Below, piece by piece: positions 25,681-37,255 of a DNA stretch of 64,000 nucleotides (the first letter of the stretch is position 1; every line of letters begins with the position of its first letter). The translations under genes and the position numbers were made by a program. The notes below the pieces were generated by a model, which was given only the letters and a program-made list of their open reading frames with translations, ran no database searches and was not told the DNA's origin. Source of the stretch: Halocaridina rubra (taxonomy: Eukaryota; Arthropoda; Malacostraca; Decapoda; Atyidae); the NCBI GenBank assembly GCA_037179515.1, contig JAXCGZ010003875.1:1-64000 (forward strand), written 5' to 3'.

Positions 25681-27840
25681 TTAAACATACCCACGATTCT
25701 TCAGCGCTTTGGGCAGTTTGACATTCTGATCTTCATAATTTGATGATTCTTCTTTGCATGCTTCTGACAATGGGTATTCCCATGAGAACTTTTCAGACCA
25801 GGCTCTCTGAATAAGAATTTTTCCTCTTCTTAGCAAGGGTGAAATTAGACCTAAGGGGTCAATAACGATACTCATCAGTGACAGAAGTTTCTGTTTGGTC
25901 AACACTTCATCTCTAGCCTTCAGATCTTTCAAAAACAACTTGTCTGTATTAACATTCCAGATTAAACTAAAGATTGTTTCTTTAGGAGATCTAGATTTTT
26001 TCAGAAAGTCACTGATCCAGTACCCTTTGAAGTCTTGCATTGTTGAAATTCCATGCTTGCAGTGATATTTCGGCCTTTGCCCACTCTACATCTGCAGTAT
26101 TGTATACATCAAACTGTTTCTCTTCACAAGGATCCAACATATTACCTACATGAAAATTCTCCAATATCTCCTCCAACTGTTCTACTAGAGACTTCATTTG
26201 TCCAAAGGCTCTCTGAAAATTGTGTGGGAGAGGAGTGTGGATAGGCTTCCAGGGAACAGATTCTATAAAACTTCCAAGTGTAGTTTTATCTTCATAACTC
26301 ACTTCATGTTTATATACTTCAGTACTCTCTGACTCCCGCCTCTTATTAACAGGTTCTATGGCCTCTTCGCTTAACAACTTATTAACAGGCTTTATGGCCT
26401 CTTCAATCAACTCTTCTGTAGTAGTAGGCAATAACTGTGTTCCTACTCGCATAGCAAGTTGGTTTTGCACATTACTGGATCCATGTTGAGTATAAGGAGG
26501 AATATGGCCATGCAACATGACACCACCCGGGGTTTCCATCAAACTATAGACATCCCACTTGTTAATACCACTAACAAACTGACTAAAATGTAAGACACCA
26601 ATAACAATGCCAATGTTCTCAAGTACATCACTATCAATATCGTCATCGGCCAACTTGTGACCATTAGACTTTAACACATTTGCAGCCTTTGCTAGTCCTG
26701 GAGTGTGGATGCTAATTACCATATCATCAACTACGAGTAAGTTAACTCTGGCTCTTCTTTTCCCCAATTTAATAGCTACATTTACAACAGGAAAAATTTA
26801 TTTCTTTGTCTCAGAACGAAATGCATCAATACCAAGAGACATTTCATTTACTGGGCTTAATTTAAGCCTTTCAGCTAATTCTCTAGTTATAAAGGAACAC
26901 TGGGAACCTGTATCAAATGCAGGTAAACTCGGCTTCACCGTTTGCCTTTGCACTGCATTCATAGTCATCACACCAACATGTTTCTTGCCCTTTTCTGAGT
27001 CAGAATGTTCTTGCTCATTGCTTGACTCATCTATTAATTTTGAACCATTTTCTGGCTGTTCATTCAGATATGTAGGTTCTTTAAACCTTCTACGAAAATT
27101 TGATTATTGTTTGTTACACAAGGCTGCATGATGACCATTTTTCTTACACTTATTACAGTTTAACTGGGTGTAGCAATTATTTGCATAATGCCCTGACATA
27201 GTACATCTCAGACATTTGTTACTGTCTCTCAATTTGTCTCTGCATTCATTTATGCTTTCTACTTTTTTACACTGTTCAGACTTATGACTCTGCCAACCAC
27301 AGAATACACATTCTGATTTACTATTTACTACCTTTGCAGTAGCACCATAACTACCTACACTCTTTTTAAAGGACTGGGTCTCATCTCTCTGTGAGCCTTG
27401 GATCTCTCCTTTTGTGTTATCTTTAGTGTTGTTACCTTCTATATGATATACATATTTTCCCAGTTCCTTCAAGAGGGTTTCAAATGTGGGATATTTTGTG
27501 TCTAATTTCATGGTAATCCAGTTCTCTACACTCTGGTAATTTCATCATCACAAGTTCTGAAAACACCCAATCAGTGTTCTCCATGTCTCTATAATTTTTC
27601 AGACTTCGAGTAATGGCTTCTACTTCCTGCTTGAACTTAAAAAGTGATGAATAATTAGAAAAGGGAGTTGGTATTTTTACCAATTTCCTCATTAAATTTC
27701 GTACAATCCTGTCCTTGCTTGCATAAACAGCTTGTAGCTGTTGAATGCATTCATCATAACTCTCACTAGCAACAGGATATCCCTTTATGGTGTCTTTTGC
27801 ATCTCCTTTAAGACATATCTTAAGATGGTAAACTTTGTCA
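25681..27840 (-). pseudogene. BEL/Pao retrotransposon gag-pol, 3' portion (internally deleted)
   Basis: Minus-strand frames continue the gag started at 33.6 kb. At 27480-27692 comes a gag segment (RKLVKIPTPFSNYSSLFKFK). At 27104-27511 are three CCHC knuckles (CVFCGWQSHKSEQC, CLRCTMSGHYANNC, CNKCKKNGHHAALC). At about 26760-26990 are remains of the Pao-type aspartic protease, continued at 26009-26767 (RRARVNLLVVDD, FVSGINKW). At 25681-26040 is the segment that follows the RT in Pao pol (LTKQKLLSLMSIVIDPLGLI, RGKILIQRAWSEKFSWEYPL). The RT catalytic core (YxDD region), RNase H and integrase are not found, so a deletion removed them. Several frameshifts are present. Confidence 0.85.
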
Positions 27841-27861
27841 TAGTTCCCATAGAAGTACTAT

Positions 27862-28231
27862 TGTAGTTCTGTCTGACAAGATATCAAGATTACCACAATA
27901 TCATTTAAGGTATTGAATTAGGCACAAGTGATAATTATGAGCAATTTTTATGTATCGAAAATGAACAGACCAAAAATATCACACTACACGAAAAAGGCGG
28001 CAATACAGAGTCAGTGTTACCATAAAACAGAAAACCAAAACAATGTACAGTTCGTTATGACAAAAAGAAGCAAAATTAAGGGATCACTTTACAACAACAA
28101 CAAAATTATTAATAAATAAAGTGAAAATATATATATCAATTAATAAATACATTAATATATAAATAAAGAAGACATATATCATACCACTACAACACTCCAA
28201 ATAAAGAAAGAAAATACACTATGCCACTACA
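27862..28231 (-). repeat. Gypsy 3' LTR
   Basis: A 370-bp direct repeat of 32652-33022. It contains AATAAATAAAGTG and ATATAAATAAAG stretches usable as termination or promoter signals. Confidence 0.95.
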
Positions 28232-28330
28232 ACACTCCCCTGCCAGTACAGGAGTACATTAGTTTAATACTGATAATAGAAAATATAGATATATAATATA
28301 TATGTGGAGACATAGATACAAAAATACAAA

Positions 28331-28734
28331 TTAATAATATACATAATCAGGGTTACGATTAAATCTAACTCGACGAGATTTCGTAACAACAGATTGAGGT
28401 ATTTTCTCTTCAATAACATCTTCATTATCAATATTTTCAGGAATAGATGCACTACTAGGAATTAATGTATCAGAATCTGTGTCATTTGTGAAATTAGAAT
28501 CAGAAAAATCATTATTTACACTTGGTTCAATCACATCAGAATTAACAGCTTCTGGCACAGAATCATTATTTACAGTAGGTTCTGTCTCATTAGAACTGAT
28601 AGTTTTTGGTATTGAGGCAGGTTTCAATCTATCTACAGATACAGTAGTTAAATTTCCAGAAAGCTGACGTAGAATAAAATATTTATCACCACGTTCCACA
28701 ACCTCAAGTGGACCAAAGTAGGGAGCCTCTAAAG
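28331..28734 (-). pseudogene. Gypsy pol C-terminal tail, frameshifted
   Basis: The frame [20 protein letters not shown], then [11 protein letters not shown], is the post-integrase domain normally fused to RVDRVRR-type sequence. Here it is in another frame from the 939-codon pol. An acidic Asn/Ser-rich stretch follows, ending [16 protein letters not shown] at 28331. The single frame change lies near 28735. Confidence 0.8.
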
Positions 28735-31548
28735 GCGACGTACACGATCCACTCTAACCCAAACATGTGTACATGATTCAAGATCTTTTGGAACATAAGG
28801 TTTAACAGAGGATGAATGAAGGTACCCATAAGAGGATTCAGAAAAATCTAATTCACGCATTCGAGATACAAATTCAGAGACAATTTCTTTTTGTTGTGCA
28901 AAAGAAGGAATTTCAGTTGTTACCATGATTTTAGGACTAAGTAGCATACTTCCTGTTACCAAAGTAAATGGAGAAACTCCAGACTCTGTGGGGACACATC
29001 TTAAACCTAAAAGTACTATTGGTAAAGAAGCAAGCCAATCATCTTTACGTGCCATCAGAGATACTTTCAATACTCTATGTGATCTTTCAACCATGCCATT
29101 GGATTGAGGGTGATATGAAGTGGTACGCAGTCTATGAAATCCAATTATAGAGGAAAGTTGCTGAAATAATGCAGATTCAAACTGAGCACCTCTATCAGTA
29201 AAAACATATAATGGCACTCCAAAACGAGATACCCAACCTTTAATAAAAGCAAAAGCAACAGTGGTAGCAGAAATATCTGTGATGGGGATGGCTTCCAACC
29301 ATCTAGTAGATCTGTCAATACAGGTAAGAACGTATTGTTCTGGTGCTGTAAAAGACTGACCAGGGACTTTACTAGGAGGGAGAGGACCAACAATATCTAA
29401 ATGTACAAATTCAAATCTCCCAAAAGGTGCTGTAAAATTTGTAATAGGAGCACGGGTATGGCGGTGCACTTTAACTTGCTGACAAGAAGTACACTCTTTA
29501 GTCCAACTTCGAATATCTCGATCCATATTAGGCCAAAAGTACCTAGCTTTGATAAGGCGCAACGTACCTTTGACTCCTGGATGTGAAATGTTATGCATAA
29601 GTTGAAATACTGATTTACGACAAGCTAAGGGAAGAAATGGTCTTGGATGGGGTGTTGACACGTCACAATATAAGTCATGATTCTGAATTTTGAAAATTTT
29701 CAATCTCTCTTTGTAATTAAGAATTTCTGTGTCAGTGGATTGGCTCTCAGCTATACTGGTTAAATCATGTAAGTCCACTGAGACAGAAGATACAGGTAAT
29801 GGTCTGGAAAGACAATCTGCTACAATATTGTCTGCACCCTTGATATGTACAACATCTGATATATACTCGGTAATTAAAGACCAATATCGTTGCTGTCTAT
29901 CTGACTTGGCTGTATGAGGATTCTTAAATGCAAAAACAAGGGGTTTATGATCAGTAAATAAAACGGTTTCACGTCCTTCAATTACATGTTTAAATTTTAG
30001 TACAGCCAGATACGCAGCAAGCAGTTCTCGGTCAAAAGTAGAATAACACCTCTGAGTTTCTGATAATTTCTTTGAAAAGAATTCAATAGGGACAAATATA
30101 CCATCCTGAATTTGGTGTAACGCAGCTCCAGCTGCCACTTGGGAACAATCAGTCACCAGATGCAGTGGAGAATTACACTTACTAGTGAAATATGCAATGG
30201 TACAAGCATTGTTGAGTGACTCTTTAGCACTTACAAAGGCAGATTCTGCTTCCGAATTCCATACTAGTTCTTTAGATTTAGGTTGTAATCTAATTAATTC
30301 GGTCAAAGGATATACAACATCAGCAAAATGCGGTACCATTTGTCTATAGTAATTGAGCATTCCTATAAACCTACGTAAGGCAGCAGAATCTGCTGGCTTA
30401 GGAAAATCAACAATATCTGTCTGTTTATGAGAACCAGGTTTTAAACCATTAGCAGTGATCAAATATCCTAAATATTCTATTTCATTTTTAAAGAATTCAC
30501 ATTTATCAATAGAAATTTTAAGATTATTAGAGCTTAGGATTTCAAATACTATAGACAAATGTTTCTTGTGCTCTTCTGTATTCTCTGAAAATATCAGAAT
30601 ATCATCCAGGTAAATAAATACAAAATCAAGGTTTCTAAATAAATTGTCCATCAAACGCTGAAAAGTGGCAGGGGCATTCCGAAGACCATAAGGCATATAT
30701 AAATATTCAAATAGCCCAAAGGGTGTGGTTACTGCTGTCTTTTCAACATCTGAAGGATTCATAGGGATCTGGTGATAGGCTTTTAACAAATCAATTTTAC
30801 TGAATATCTTTTTCTTGTAAAGCTTTAATGACACACTACTAATATGTGGTAAAGGATATTTATCTGGCTTGGTCAAAGTATTAAGTTGCCTAAAATCACC
30901 ACATACTCTCCACTCTCCTGGCTTAGGTTTAGGAACTAAATGAATGGGTGAAGCCCAAGGTGATTTAGAGGGTTGTACAATACCCATATCCAACAACTGT
31001 TTAAATGCTTCCTTGGCAGCAGAATATTTGTCTGGAGCCAACGGACGACATCTAGCAAATGTCGGAGGAGAACTCCCTGTATCTATATAATGAAAAACAT
31101 TAGAATTCTTGAAAGAATTATTAGCTGTAAGAGGCTTAACACAGGACAAGAGTGAGGGAAAATCTTGGAACAACTGTTGCACAGAATCAGGTAAATATTT
31201 CAAATTATTAATCACATAAGAAACATTATGATTTGCAATATCACCTTTTACAGAACATTGTGTTATATTGTCATGTAAAGTTTTATTCTTACAATCAATA
31301 AACAATCCAAAATTGCAAAGAAAATCATTACCTAATAAAGGTGTACATACATCTGCAACAACAAATGTCCACTTAAATCGACGGCGCAACTGCCGAATAT
31401 CAAGGTCAAGAATAATTTCACCATGAACTTTTATTGACTCACCAGTGGCCGTAGAAATATTAACTGCTGTTGGCCTTAATAAAAATTTTGAAACATACTT
31501 ATATGGAATAATGGAGACTGCAGCTCCTGTATCCACAGTGAAGACCAT
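28729..31548 (-). CDS. pol: Gypsy pol polyprotein (protease, RT, RNase H, integrase)
   Basis: A 939-codon frame. Order by residue: aspartic protease near 5-10 (VDTGA), RT with [20 protein letters not shown] and FIYLDDIL (about 316), RNase H ([14 protein letters not shown] near 470, FTDHKPL), integrase zinc finger (H...H...CTSCQQ near 660-700), core with [19 protein letters not shown] and [14 protein letters not shown], and a C-terminal [11 protein letters not shown]. All main catalytic motifs are present. Between gag and pol the sequence GGTTGTAG occurs twice, 14 bp apart (about 31554-31576), which shifts the frame. A second frame change at about 28735 disconnects the C-terminal tail. Confidence 0.9.
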   Translation of the reverse strand: MVFTVDTGAAVSIIPYKYVSKFLLRPTAVNISTATGESIKVHGEIILDLDIRQLRRRFKWTFVVADVCTPLLGNDFLCNFGLFIDCKNKTLHDNITQCSVKGDIANHNVSYVINNLKYLPDSVQQLFQDFPSLLSCVKPLTANNSFKNSNVFHYIDTGSSPPTFARCRPLAPDKYSAAKEAFKQLLDMGIVQPSKSPWASPIHLVPKPKPGEWRVCGDFRQLNTLTKPDKYPLPHISSVSLKLYKKKIFSKIDLLKAYHQIPMNPSDVEKTAVTTPFGLFEYLYMPYGLRNAPATFQRLMDNLFRNLDFVFIYLDDILIFSENTEEHKKHLSIVFEILSSNNLKISIDKCEFFKNEIEYLGYLITANGLKPGSHKQTDIVDFPKPADSAALRRFIGMLNYYRQMVPHFADVVYPLTELIRLQPKSKELVWNSEAESAFVSAKESLNNACTIAYFTSKCNSPLHLVTDCSQVAAGAALHQIQDGIFVPIEFFSKKLSETQRCYSTFDRELLAAYLAVLKFKHVIEGRETVLFTDHKPLVFAFKNPHTAKSDRQQRYWSLITEYISDVVHIKGADNIVADCLSRPLPVSSVSVDLHDLTSIAESQSTDTEILNYKERLKIFKIQNHDLYCDVSTPHPRPFLPLACRKSVFQLMHNISHPGVKGTLRLIKARYFWPNMDRDIRSWTKECTSCQQVKVHRHTRAPITNFTAPFGRFEFVHLDIVGPLPPSKVPGQSFTAPEQYVLTCIDRSTRWLEAIPITDISATTVAFAFIKGWVSRFGVPLYVFTDRGAQFESALFQQLSSIIGFHRLRTTSYHPQSNGMVERSHRVLKVSLMARKDDWLASLPIVLLGLRCVPTESGVSPFTLVTGSMLLSPKIMVTTEIPSFAQQKEIVSEFVSRMRELDFSESSYGYLHSSSVKPYVPKDLESCTHVWVRVDRVRRL

Positions 31549-31632
31549 GTCACTACAACCATTTGGCTACAACCTGTAGAAGTGGCAGAACAGAAGTGGC
31601 CGTAGCTACAATTTTCTCTTCTGTCTGCTTTA

Positions 31633-32451
31633 TTAGTTTTCCGAACTAGGAAAATTCCGTGCGGGCGACGAGGACCTAGACGTTGATGCTGGGGACGGCG
31701 CTCTAGAAGAATCCTTCATCTGGATATTTTGAGATTTATTCGGCCATTGGCACCACGGCTTGCACCATTTAGCCCGAGTTCCATAATATAAATGGGCACG
31801 ACAAACTTTTGGACGTTGATTTTGATGGAACGGTAGCACTCCAAGGCCTACAGGTGGATTCTTGGAAATTGATACATACTGGGATGTACTAGCTTGACGA
31901 GAAACTGATGACTGACCAACAACATTGATGGGTTTAGCACTATTATTATTTAGAGAAAATACAACTAGTTCATCTGCAAGCTTGCCTAAAGCTGGTAAAT
32001 CCATATTTTGCTGAGAGGCTAAAACTGCCGAAATACTACTGGGAACTGCTTGCAAGAATTTATGTTTCACTAGGTCATCTGTTACTCCTAATTTAGAAGC
32101 AGTTCTGCGAATTTCTTCTAAATAAACTGAAGGCTTGCCTTGCATTACTGTATTACTTATCATATCATTGAAAAGTTCAGGCTTGGTCTGTTCAAAAAAA
32201 TTTGTGAGGTATGCTTTAATTATATCATAGTCTCTCCTATTTAAAGTGTCTTGGGGAACATGTTCTACAACAGTAGGGGGCAAGGCAGATAACACATGGA
32301 AAAATTTTGTTTCACTGGATTTCACATTAGCTAAGCCAAATTGAGCTTCAAGAATAGAAAACCACCCTGAAACGCAGGTGTCCATGAATGCAGGGGCTTT
32401 CACTGCTATGTGCCTGACAGCACTAGATTTATCATCATCAGAATCGGGCAT
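31633..32451 (-). CDS. gag: Gypsy gag polyprotein
   Basis: An intact 272-codon frame from ATG at 32451 to a stop at 31633. It opens MPDSDDDKSSAVRHIAVKAP. Residues 20-170 form the capsid-type region of the CsRn1/K02A2.6-like group (MDTCVSGWFSILEAQFGLAN, then FFHVLSALPPTVVEHV). Near residues 214-231 the motif CRAHLYYGTRAKWCKPWC fits the CHCC finger reported for CsRn1 gag, in place of a CCHC knuckle. The C-terminus is Ser/Pro-rich (SSRAPSPASTSRSSSPAR). It would package the RNA into particles in the cytoplasm. It lies 201 bp inside the 5' LTR and is followed by pol in a different frame. Confidence 0.88.
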   Translation of the reverse strand: MPDSDDDKSSAVRHIAVKAPAFMDTCVSGWFSILEAQFGLANVKSSETKFFHVLSALPPTVVEHVPQDTLNRRDYDIIKAYLTNFFEQTKPELFNDMISNTVMQGKPSVYLEEIRRTASKLGVTDDLVKHKFLQAVPSSISAVLASQQNMDLPALGKLADELVVFSLNNNSAKPINVVGQSSVSRQASTSQYVSISKNPPVGLGVLPFHQNQRPKVCRAHLYYGTRAKWCKPWCQWPNKSQNIQMKDSSRAPSPASTSRSSSPARNFPSSEN

Positions 32452-32545
32452 TGTTTATGACAGCTTATCTTGGAGTACAAATACTGAAAGAAACCTAGGC
32501 CTTGCCTACCGGTATGATGCTGAAGAAACTTTTGTCACTTAGGCC

Positions 32546-32640
32546 TATCTTGTCAATCACAAATATCTTGTCACTCCTATATCTTGTCACTCTTATATCT
32601 TGTCACTCCTATCTTGTCACTCTTATATCTTGTCACTCCG
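32546..32640 (-). repeat. Minisatellite TATATCTTGTCACTC next to Gypsy PBS
   Basis: Five to six imperfect 13-17 bp copies of ATCTTGTCACTC(C/T)TAT lie between the primer-binding site and gag. The last copy blends into the PBS (TTGTCACTCCGGGGTCACCA). Confidence 0.9.
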
Positions 32641-32651
32641 GGGTCACCACT

Positions 32652-33022
32652 TGTAGTTCATGTCTGACAAGATATCAAGATTACCACAATATCATTTAAG
32701 GTATTGAATTAGGCACAAGTGATAATTATGAGCAATTTTTATGTATCGAAAATGAACAGACCAAAAATATCACACTACACGAAAAAGGCGGCAATACAGA
32801 GTCAGTGTTACCATAAAACAGAAAACCAAAACAACGTACAGTTCGTTATGACAAAAAGAAGCAAAATTAAGGGATCACTTTACAACAACAACAAAATTAT
32901 TAATAAATAAAGTGAAAATATATATATCAATTAATAAATACATTAATATATAAATAAAGAAGACATATATCATACCACTACAACACTCCAAATAAAGAAA
33001 GAAAATACACTATGCCACTACA
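32652..33022 (-). repeat. Gypsy 5' LTR
   Basis: Near-identical to the 3' LTR. Visible differences are CT versus CAT next to the first TGTAGTT and one T/C at the TGTACAGTTCG/CGTACAGTTCG position. Confidence 0.95.
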
Positions 33023-33700
33023 CTATGTACTAAACTATCAAACGTATCCCAAAACTCGTGCCATACATCATAGCTTCCAGAGAACTGTGGTATTTTTACT
33101 TCAGGAAAGTTAGGTGTGGGTTGTCCACTGGGGAGGCTTGAACTCTCGGAGCTAGGAGCTCGAGTACCCTTCATAGTTCCTAACTTACAAATCCGTTCTA
33201 GGACAGTTAAGCTAATATCATTTACTGTTTCAGCTAGATTGTCATGTTCTGTATCCTCCTCTTCAGAATCCCTTTTAAGGGGCTTATCCTCGACATATAC
33301 TTCATATATCCTATCATATCTTCCAAATTTTTCTGTTAACGTTTGATGACATCTTTCTAAATAAGTAACAACAAGTATCTCATCATCTTTGGCAAGTTCT
33401 GTTTGACACTGAACACAATCACGTTGAACCAAATCCCGAAGGCGGTGTAATGCCTCAGGTTTAACCGATATATTGAGAAAGCAAATAGAACATAGAGAAC
33501 AACAGACAATAACTGATGTAAATATATTAACAAAGAAACTACGATCTTCTTTATGCATCCACAATGTAACAAACATTCACTCTGTAAAGAGTATCATAAG
33601 ACAATCTTCCAAAATTTTAAGATAACAAACAGTTATTAAATTTCGTCAATTATGACGCCAATCCTCAAAGTGTAAAACACACAATTCATCTATTAAACAC
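33023..33700 (-). pseudogene. BEL/Pao gag, 5' portion
   Basis: The 188-codon minus-strand frame at 33010-33576 includes KPEALHRLRDLVQRDCVQCQ, an acidic linker and FPEVKIPQFSGSYDVWHEFW, the conserved start of the DUF1759-type gag of Pao elements. It breaks at 33022, where the Gypsy element begins, and resumes at 27861. Between the gag and 33700 lies a possible primer-binding region (complement of TGACGCCAATC at 33652-33662). The LTR itself is lost where Rex1 copy (a) starts. Confidence 0.8.
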
Positions 33701-33701
33701 A

Positions 33702-34864
33702 GTGATAGAAGCTCAAGGGCCGGTATTAGAGAACATCAACCTTACAGCCACAGAGGTATGCAAAGCGCTGATGGATTTAGATGTTCATAAAGCTACAGGT
33801 CCTGATGACATATCCCCTCATGTGCTTAAAAAATGCTCAAACTCAATATCAGTGGCACTAAGTATCATATTTAAAAAGTCACTGGAGTCAGGGGAGATTC
33901 CAAGATGCTGGAAACAAGCAAATGTGATACCTATCTTCAAAAAGGGAAGGAGGGATACGGCTCTGAACTATAGACCAGTTTCCTTGACCAGCATAGTTTG
34001 CAAAGTTATGGAGAAACTACTAAGGAAACATATCTCTCTTCACTTGGAATCCTTCAACTTTTTGTCAGTGAGGCAACATGGCTTCAGAGAAGGTAGATCA
34101 ACAGTAACAAACTTATTAGAATTTTATGATGAGGTAAGCCAAATCTTACAGGAAAGAGAGGGCTGGGCAGATTGCATATTCCTAGACTTCCAGAAAGCGT
34201 TTGACACTGTTCCACATGGGAGACTTATTAGGAAGCTGCAATCAATGGCTAGAATAGGTGGAAATGTTTTGGAATGGATAAAAACTTACTTAGAAGGAAG
34301 GGAACAGAGGGTTAGAGTAAGACACTCAGTGTCTGAATGGAGAAGAGTTAGTAGTGGAGTTCCACAGGGTTCAGTTTAAGGGCCACTTTTGTTCCTTGTA
34401 TATGTAAATGACCTACCAGAGTCTGTAAATTCATTCATGAATATGTTTGCAGATGATGCAAAGATTGTGAAGAAAGTAAAAAACGAGAACAATGGTAGAG
34501 AACTTCAGGAGGATCTAAATAAGCTGCATGAGTGGTCAGAAAGCTAGAAGCTAGAAGAGTGAGGGGGGATATGGTGACAGTCTTTAAATTCCTTCATGGT
34601 TATGATAGAGTGGATAGGGATCGATATTTTGATATGGCTGGCTCTAGAACTAGAGGTCATAGTTTGAAGCTTCGTAAGAAAACTTCTTTGCAGGATGTAA
34701 GAAAATACTTTTTCAGTGTAAGAGTAGTTGATAATTGGAATTGGCTAAGCGAGGAGGTAGTTAATGCTATCTCAATCCATAGTTTTAAGGACAGGTATGA
34801 TAAGTATCACTAAGTATATATTGGAACCGATCAGGAGACGGGAAGATACGAGCTTTGGGCTCTT
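33702..34864 (+). pseudogene. Rex1-type LINE copy (a), internally deleted
   Basis: Starts within ORF2 at EAQGPVLENINLTATEVCKA and proceeds through the RT: DVHKATGPDDISPHVLKK, CWKQANVIPIFKKGRRD, NYRPVSLTSIVCKVMEK, QHGFREGRSTVTNLL, CIFLDFQKAFDTVPHGR and SSGVPQGSV. An in-frame stop at 34378 follows, then FADDAKIV. At about 34540 the text jumps from HEWSE directly to KLEARRVRG, losing roughly 150 codons that other copies contain. The C-terminus (SLKLRKKTSLQDVRKYFFSV, SEEVVNAISIHSFKDRYDKY) and the 3' UTR up to GGCTCTTTCCC remain. 5' truncated, dead. Confidence 0.88.
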
Positions 34865-35109
34865 TCCCACTACACTATTGAGGGTGCTAATAGAAAAAGC
34901 AAACCTTACACCTGACGTTTATACTAGGAATGAGCGCAATCTTTCTGAATGCCTATTTGTTCATATTATATCTTCTTCCAAGCCTTCATCTTCACAGAAT
35001 TATTGCTATAATAATTGTAATAATAATGATAAATTTAATAATAATGATACAGTAATAATACTAATAATTATTATTTCTGAGTTGTTATTAGAAAGACTGA
35101 CACCATAGC

Positions 35110-35447
35110 CTATTGGAGAAAACTATACCATTGAAGAACTGACTGCCAGCATAAAAGCCCTGCACAATGATATTTTAAAGAAATTCAGAAATAATGCAGA
35201 TGCAAGAAATATCTTGTTTAATAAATCTCATTTTATGTTATTCAAGCGACTTAGACAAGACAAAAACATTGTAATTTGCAAACCTTATTTTGGCTGAGGA
35301 GTGGTTATTTTAAACAAGGAGGACTATTTGAATAAAATGGGTGAAATTCTAAATGTTACTGCAGCATTTGAGAGAATTACAAATGTAAATGCAAAGAAAA
35401 ATAATTTATTACTGAAGGATAAACTTAGCAAGTTTTTAAAATAAATG
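35110..35447 (+). pseudogene. Penelope-like element 1, first part
   Basis: The translated stretch FKKFRNNADARNILFNKSHF, NIVICKPYFG, GVVILNKEDYLNKMGEIL and LLLKDKLSKFLK matches the N-terminal RT region of Penelope-like elements (N.VI.KPDKG.GVV.L....Y..KM). One stop replaces a residue within the KPYFG.GVV block. The frame is cut at 35447 by the TA-flanked element and resumes at 37391. Confidence 0.75.
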
Positions 35448-35599
35448 CACCTAGTTCGCTTTTTACGCGTGTTTATAATCTGGGAAATTGGAATAACACC
35501 CCTATAAAATATTAATAAATACGGAATACACGAATAACGCCCATGCAAAAAAATTATATATTTTTTTTCTTTTAGTAAATAATCGACCGTCTTGGAGGC

Positions 35600-36120
35600 A
35601 CTTTTCCGCCATACTCCTCCTCTTCTACCACTTAATGCAATCGGATATTATGAAGATAATGAAAAAAACATTAAAAACAAACAGCAAACAAACTTGCGAT
35701 AAAATATAGTCAGAGAAATAGTGTACAAGGGTGCATCAGCTGATACGGAGGCGGCAAAACGTTTGCAGATAGATGTTCGTTCTCCTGCATCCTCCTCCTC
35801 TTCTACTGCTTAATGCAATCGGTTGTTATGAAGAGAACTGAAACAAAGCATTAAGAACAAACAGCAAGCAAACTTTCGATGTAATATTGTCAGGGAAATA
35901 GTGTGCAAGGGTGCATCAGCTTATACGAAGGCAGCAAAATGTTTGCAGATAGAGGTTCTTTCTCCCACATCCTCCTCCTCTTCTACCGTTTATGCGATCG
36001 GATTGTATGGAGAGAATGGAAAAAAAGCATTAAGAACAAACAGCAAACAAACTTGCAATATAAAATTGTCAGGGAAAAAGTGCTAGAGCAAAAACGCTTG
36101 CAGATAGAGGTTCGTTCTCC
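35600..36120 (+). repeat. 179-bp satellite block 1 (three units)
   Basis: CCTCCTCTTCT recurs at 35616, 35794 and 35974, giving periods of 178 and 180. The unit consensus is described under the second block (55080-57420). All three units here carry indels in the AAAAAGCATT stretch that break the unit ORF. Confidence 0.92.
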
Positions 36121-36298
36121 CGCATGCCTGTTGCCCACCGCATAATGGAGTGCATTAATTTGTTTACTGTACAGTAAATTTGTATATCTTTTTTACTGTG
36201 CACTATTTGCATGTTAATATAAATAACTGCAGGTCTTTTTGCTATGTTTTGTACTTATAGAATATGTTTTAGTTATCTTATATCTTTGGTATAGTGTG

Positions 36299-37255
36299 AT
36301 TACCTAATTGTGTTTACGAGAAAGAGCCCAAAATTTGTATCTTCCCGTCTCCTGATCGGTTCCAGTTTGTACTTAGTGATATGTATCATACCTCTCCTTT
36401 AAACTATGGATTGAGATAGCATTAACTACCTCCTCGCTTAGCGAATTCCAATTATCAACTACTCTTACACTGAAAAAGTATTTCCTTACATCCTGCAAAG
36501 AAGTTTTCTTACGAAGCTTCAAACTATGATCTCTAGTTCTAGAGCCTGCCATATCAATATATCGATCCCTATCCACTCTATCATAACCATGAAGGAATTT
36601 AAAGACTGTCACCATATCCCCCCTCAATCTTCTAGCTTCGAGTGATGGTAAGTCTAATTCACCCAGCCTCTCATCATAACTGAGATTACATATTTCTGGC
36701 ACCAGTTTCGTGGCATGTCTTTGAACTTTTTCAAGCTTAGCTATGTGCTTTTTCAAGTGCGGATTCCAAAAGGGGGCTGCATATTCGAGTTTTGGCCTCA
36801 CATAGGTTACATAAATATTTTTAAACATTTCCTTGTCCATATGCCTGAAGGCTACCCTTACATTTGATAAGAAGGCATACACTGCCCTTACTATGCCATT
36901 TATATGTATTTCTGGAGGCAAATCTGCCAATATGTTTACTCCTAGATCTCTCTCATTTTCTGTCTCTTGAAGTTGTACTCCAGCCACCGAGTAGTCAAGC
37001 TTGGGCCTTCTTGCACTTGTACCCTTTCTCATTACCTTACATTTTGAAGTACTGAATTTCATTAGCCACTTTTCTGACCACTCATGCAGACTATTTAGAT
37101 CTTCCTGAAGTTCTCTACCATTGTTCTCGTTTCCTACTCTCTTCACACTCTTTGCATTATCTGCAAACATATTCATGAATGAATTTACAGACTCTGGTAG
37201 GTCATTTACATATACAAGGAAGAAAAGTGGCCCTAAAACTGAACCCTGTGGAATG
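36299..37255 (-). pseudogene. Rex1-type LINE copy (b), 5'-truncated
   Basis: A continuous 267-codon minus-strand frame runs from MNMFADNAKSVKRV (FADN instead of FADD, a catalytic change) to DRYDTYH at 36373. Only the last third of the RT and the C-terminal domain are present. The 3' end lies at 36299 with ATTACCTAATTGTG (complement of CACAATTAGGTAAT). The empty site in the sister element (57610-57625) reads ATAGTGTG/TCTATG, so this copy inserted without a clear target duplication. It is the longest open frame among the Rex1 3' regions. Confidence 0.88.

Larger units (their letters stand above)
27862..33022 (-). mobile_element. CsRn1-like Gypsy LTR retrotransposon, nearly intact, inserted in BEL/Pao gag
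   Basis: LTRs are at 27862-28231 and 32652-33022. They begin TGTAGTT and end CCACTACA on the plus strand, and differ at only about three positions by eye. The 4-bp target duplication is CTAT (27858-27861 and 33023-33026). On the minus strand the primer-binding site TGGTGACCCCGGAGTGAC (32649-32632) fits the tRNA-Trp type known from the CsRn1 clade. A purine-rich GGCAGGGGAGTG precedes the 3' LTR. Gag then pol follow. The element splits a Pao gag frame, so it is younger than that copy. Confidence 0.95.
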
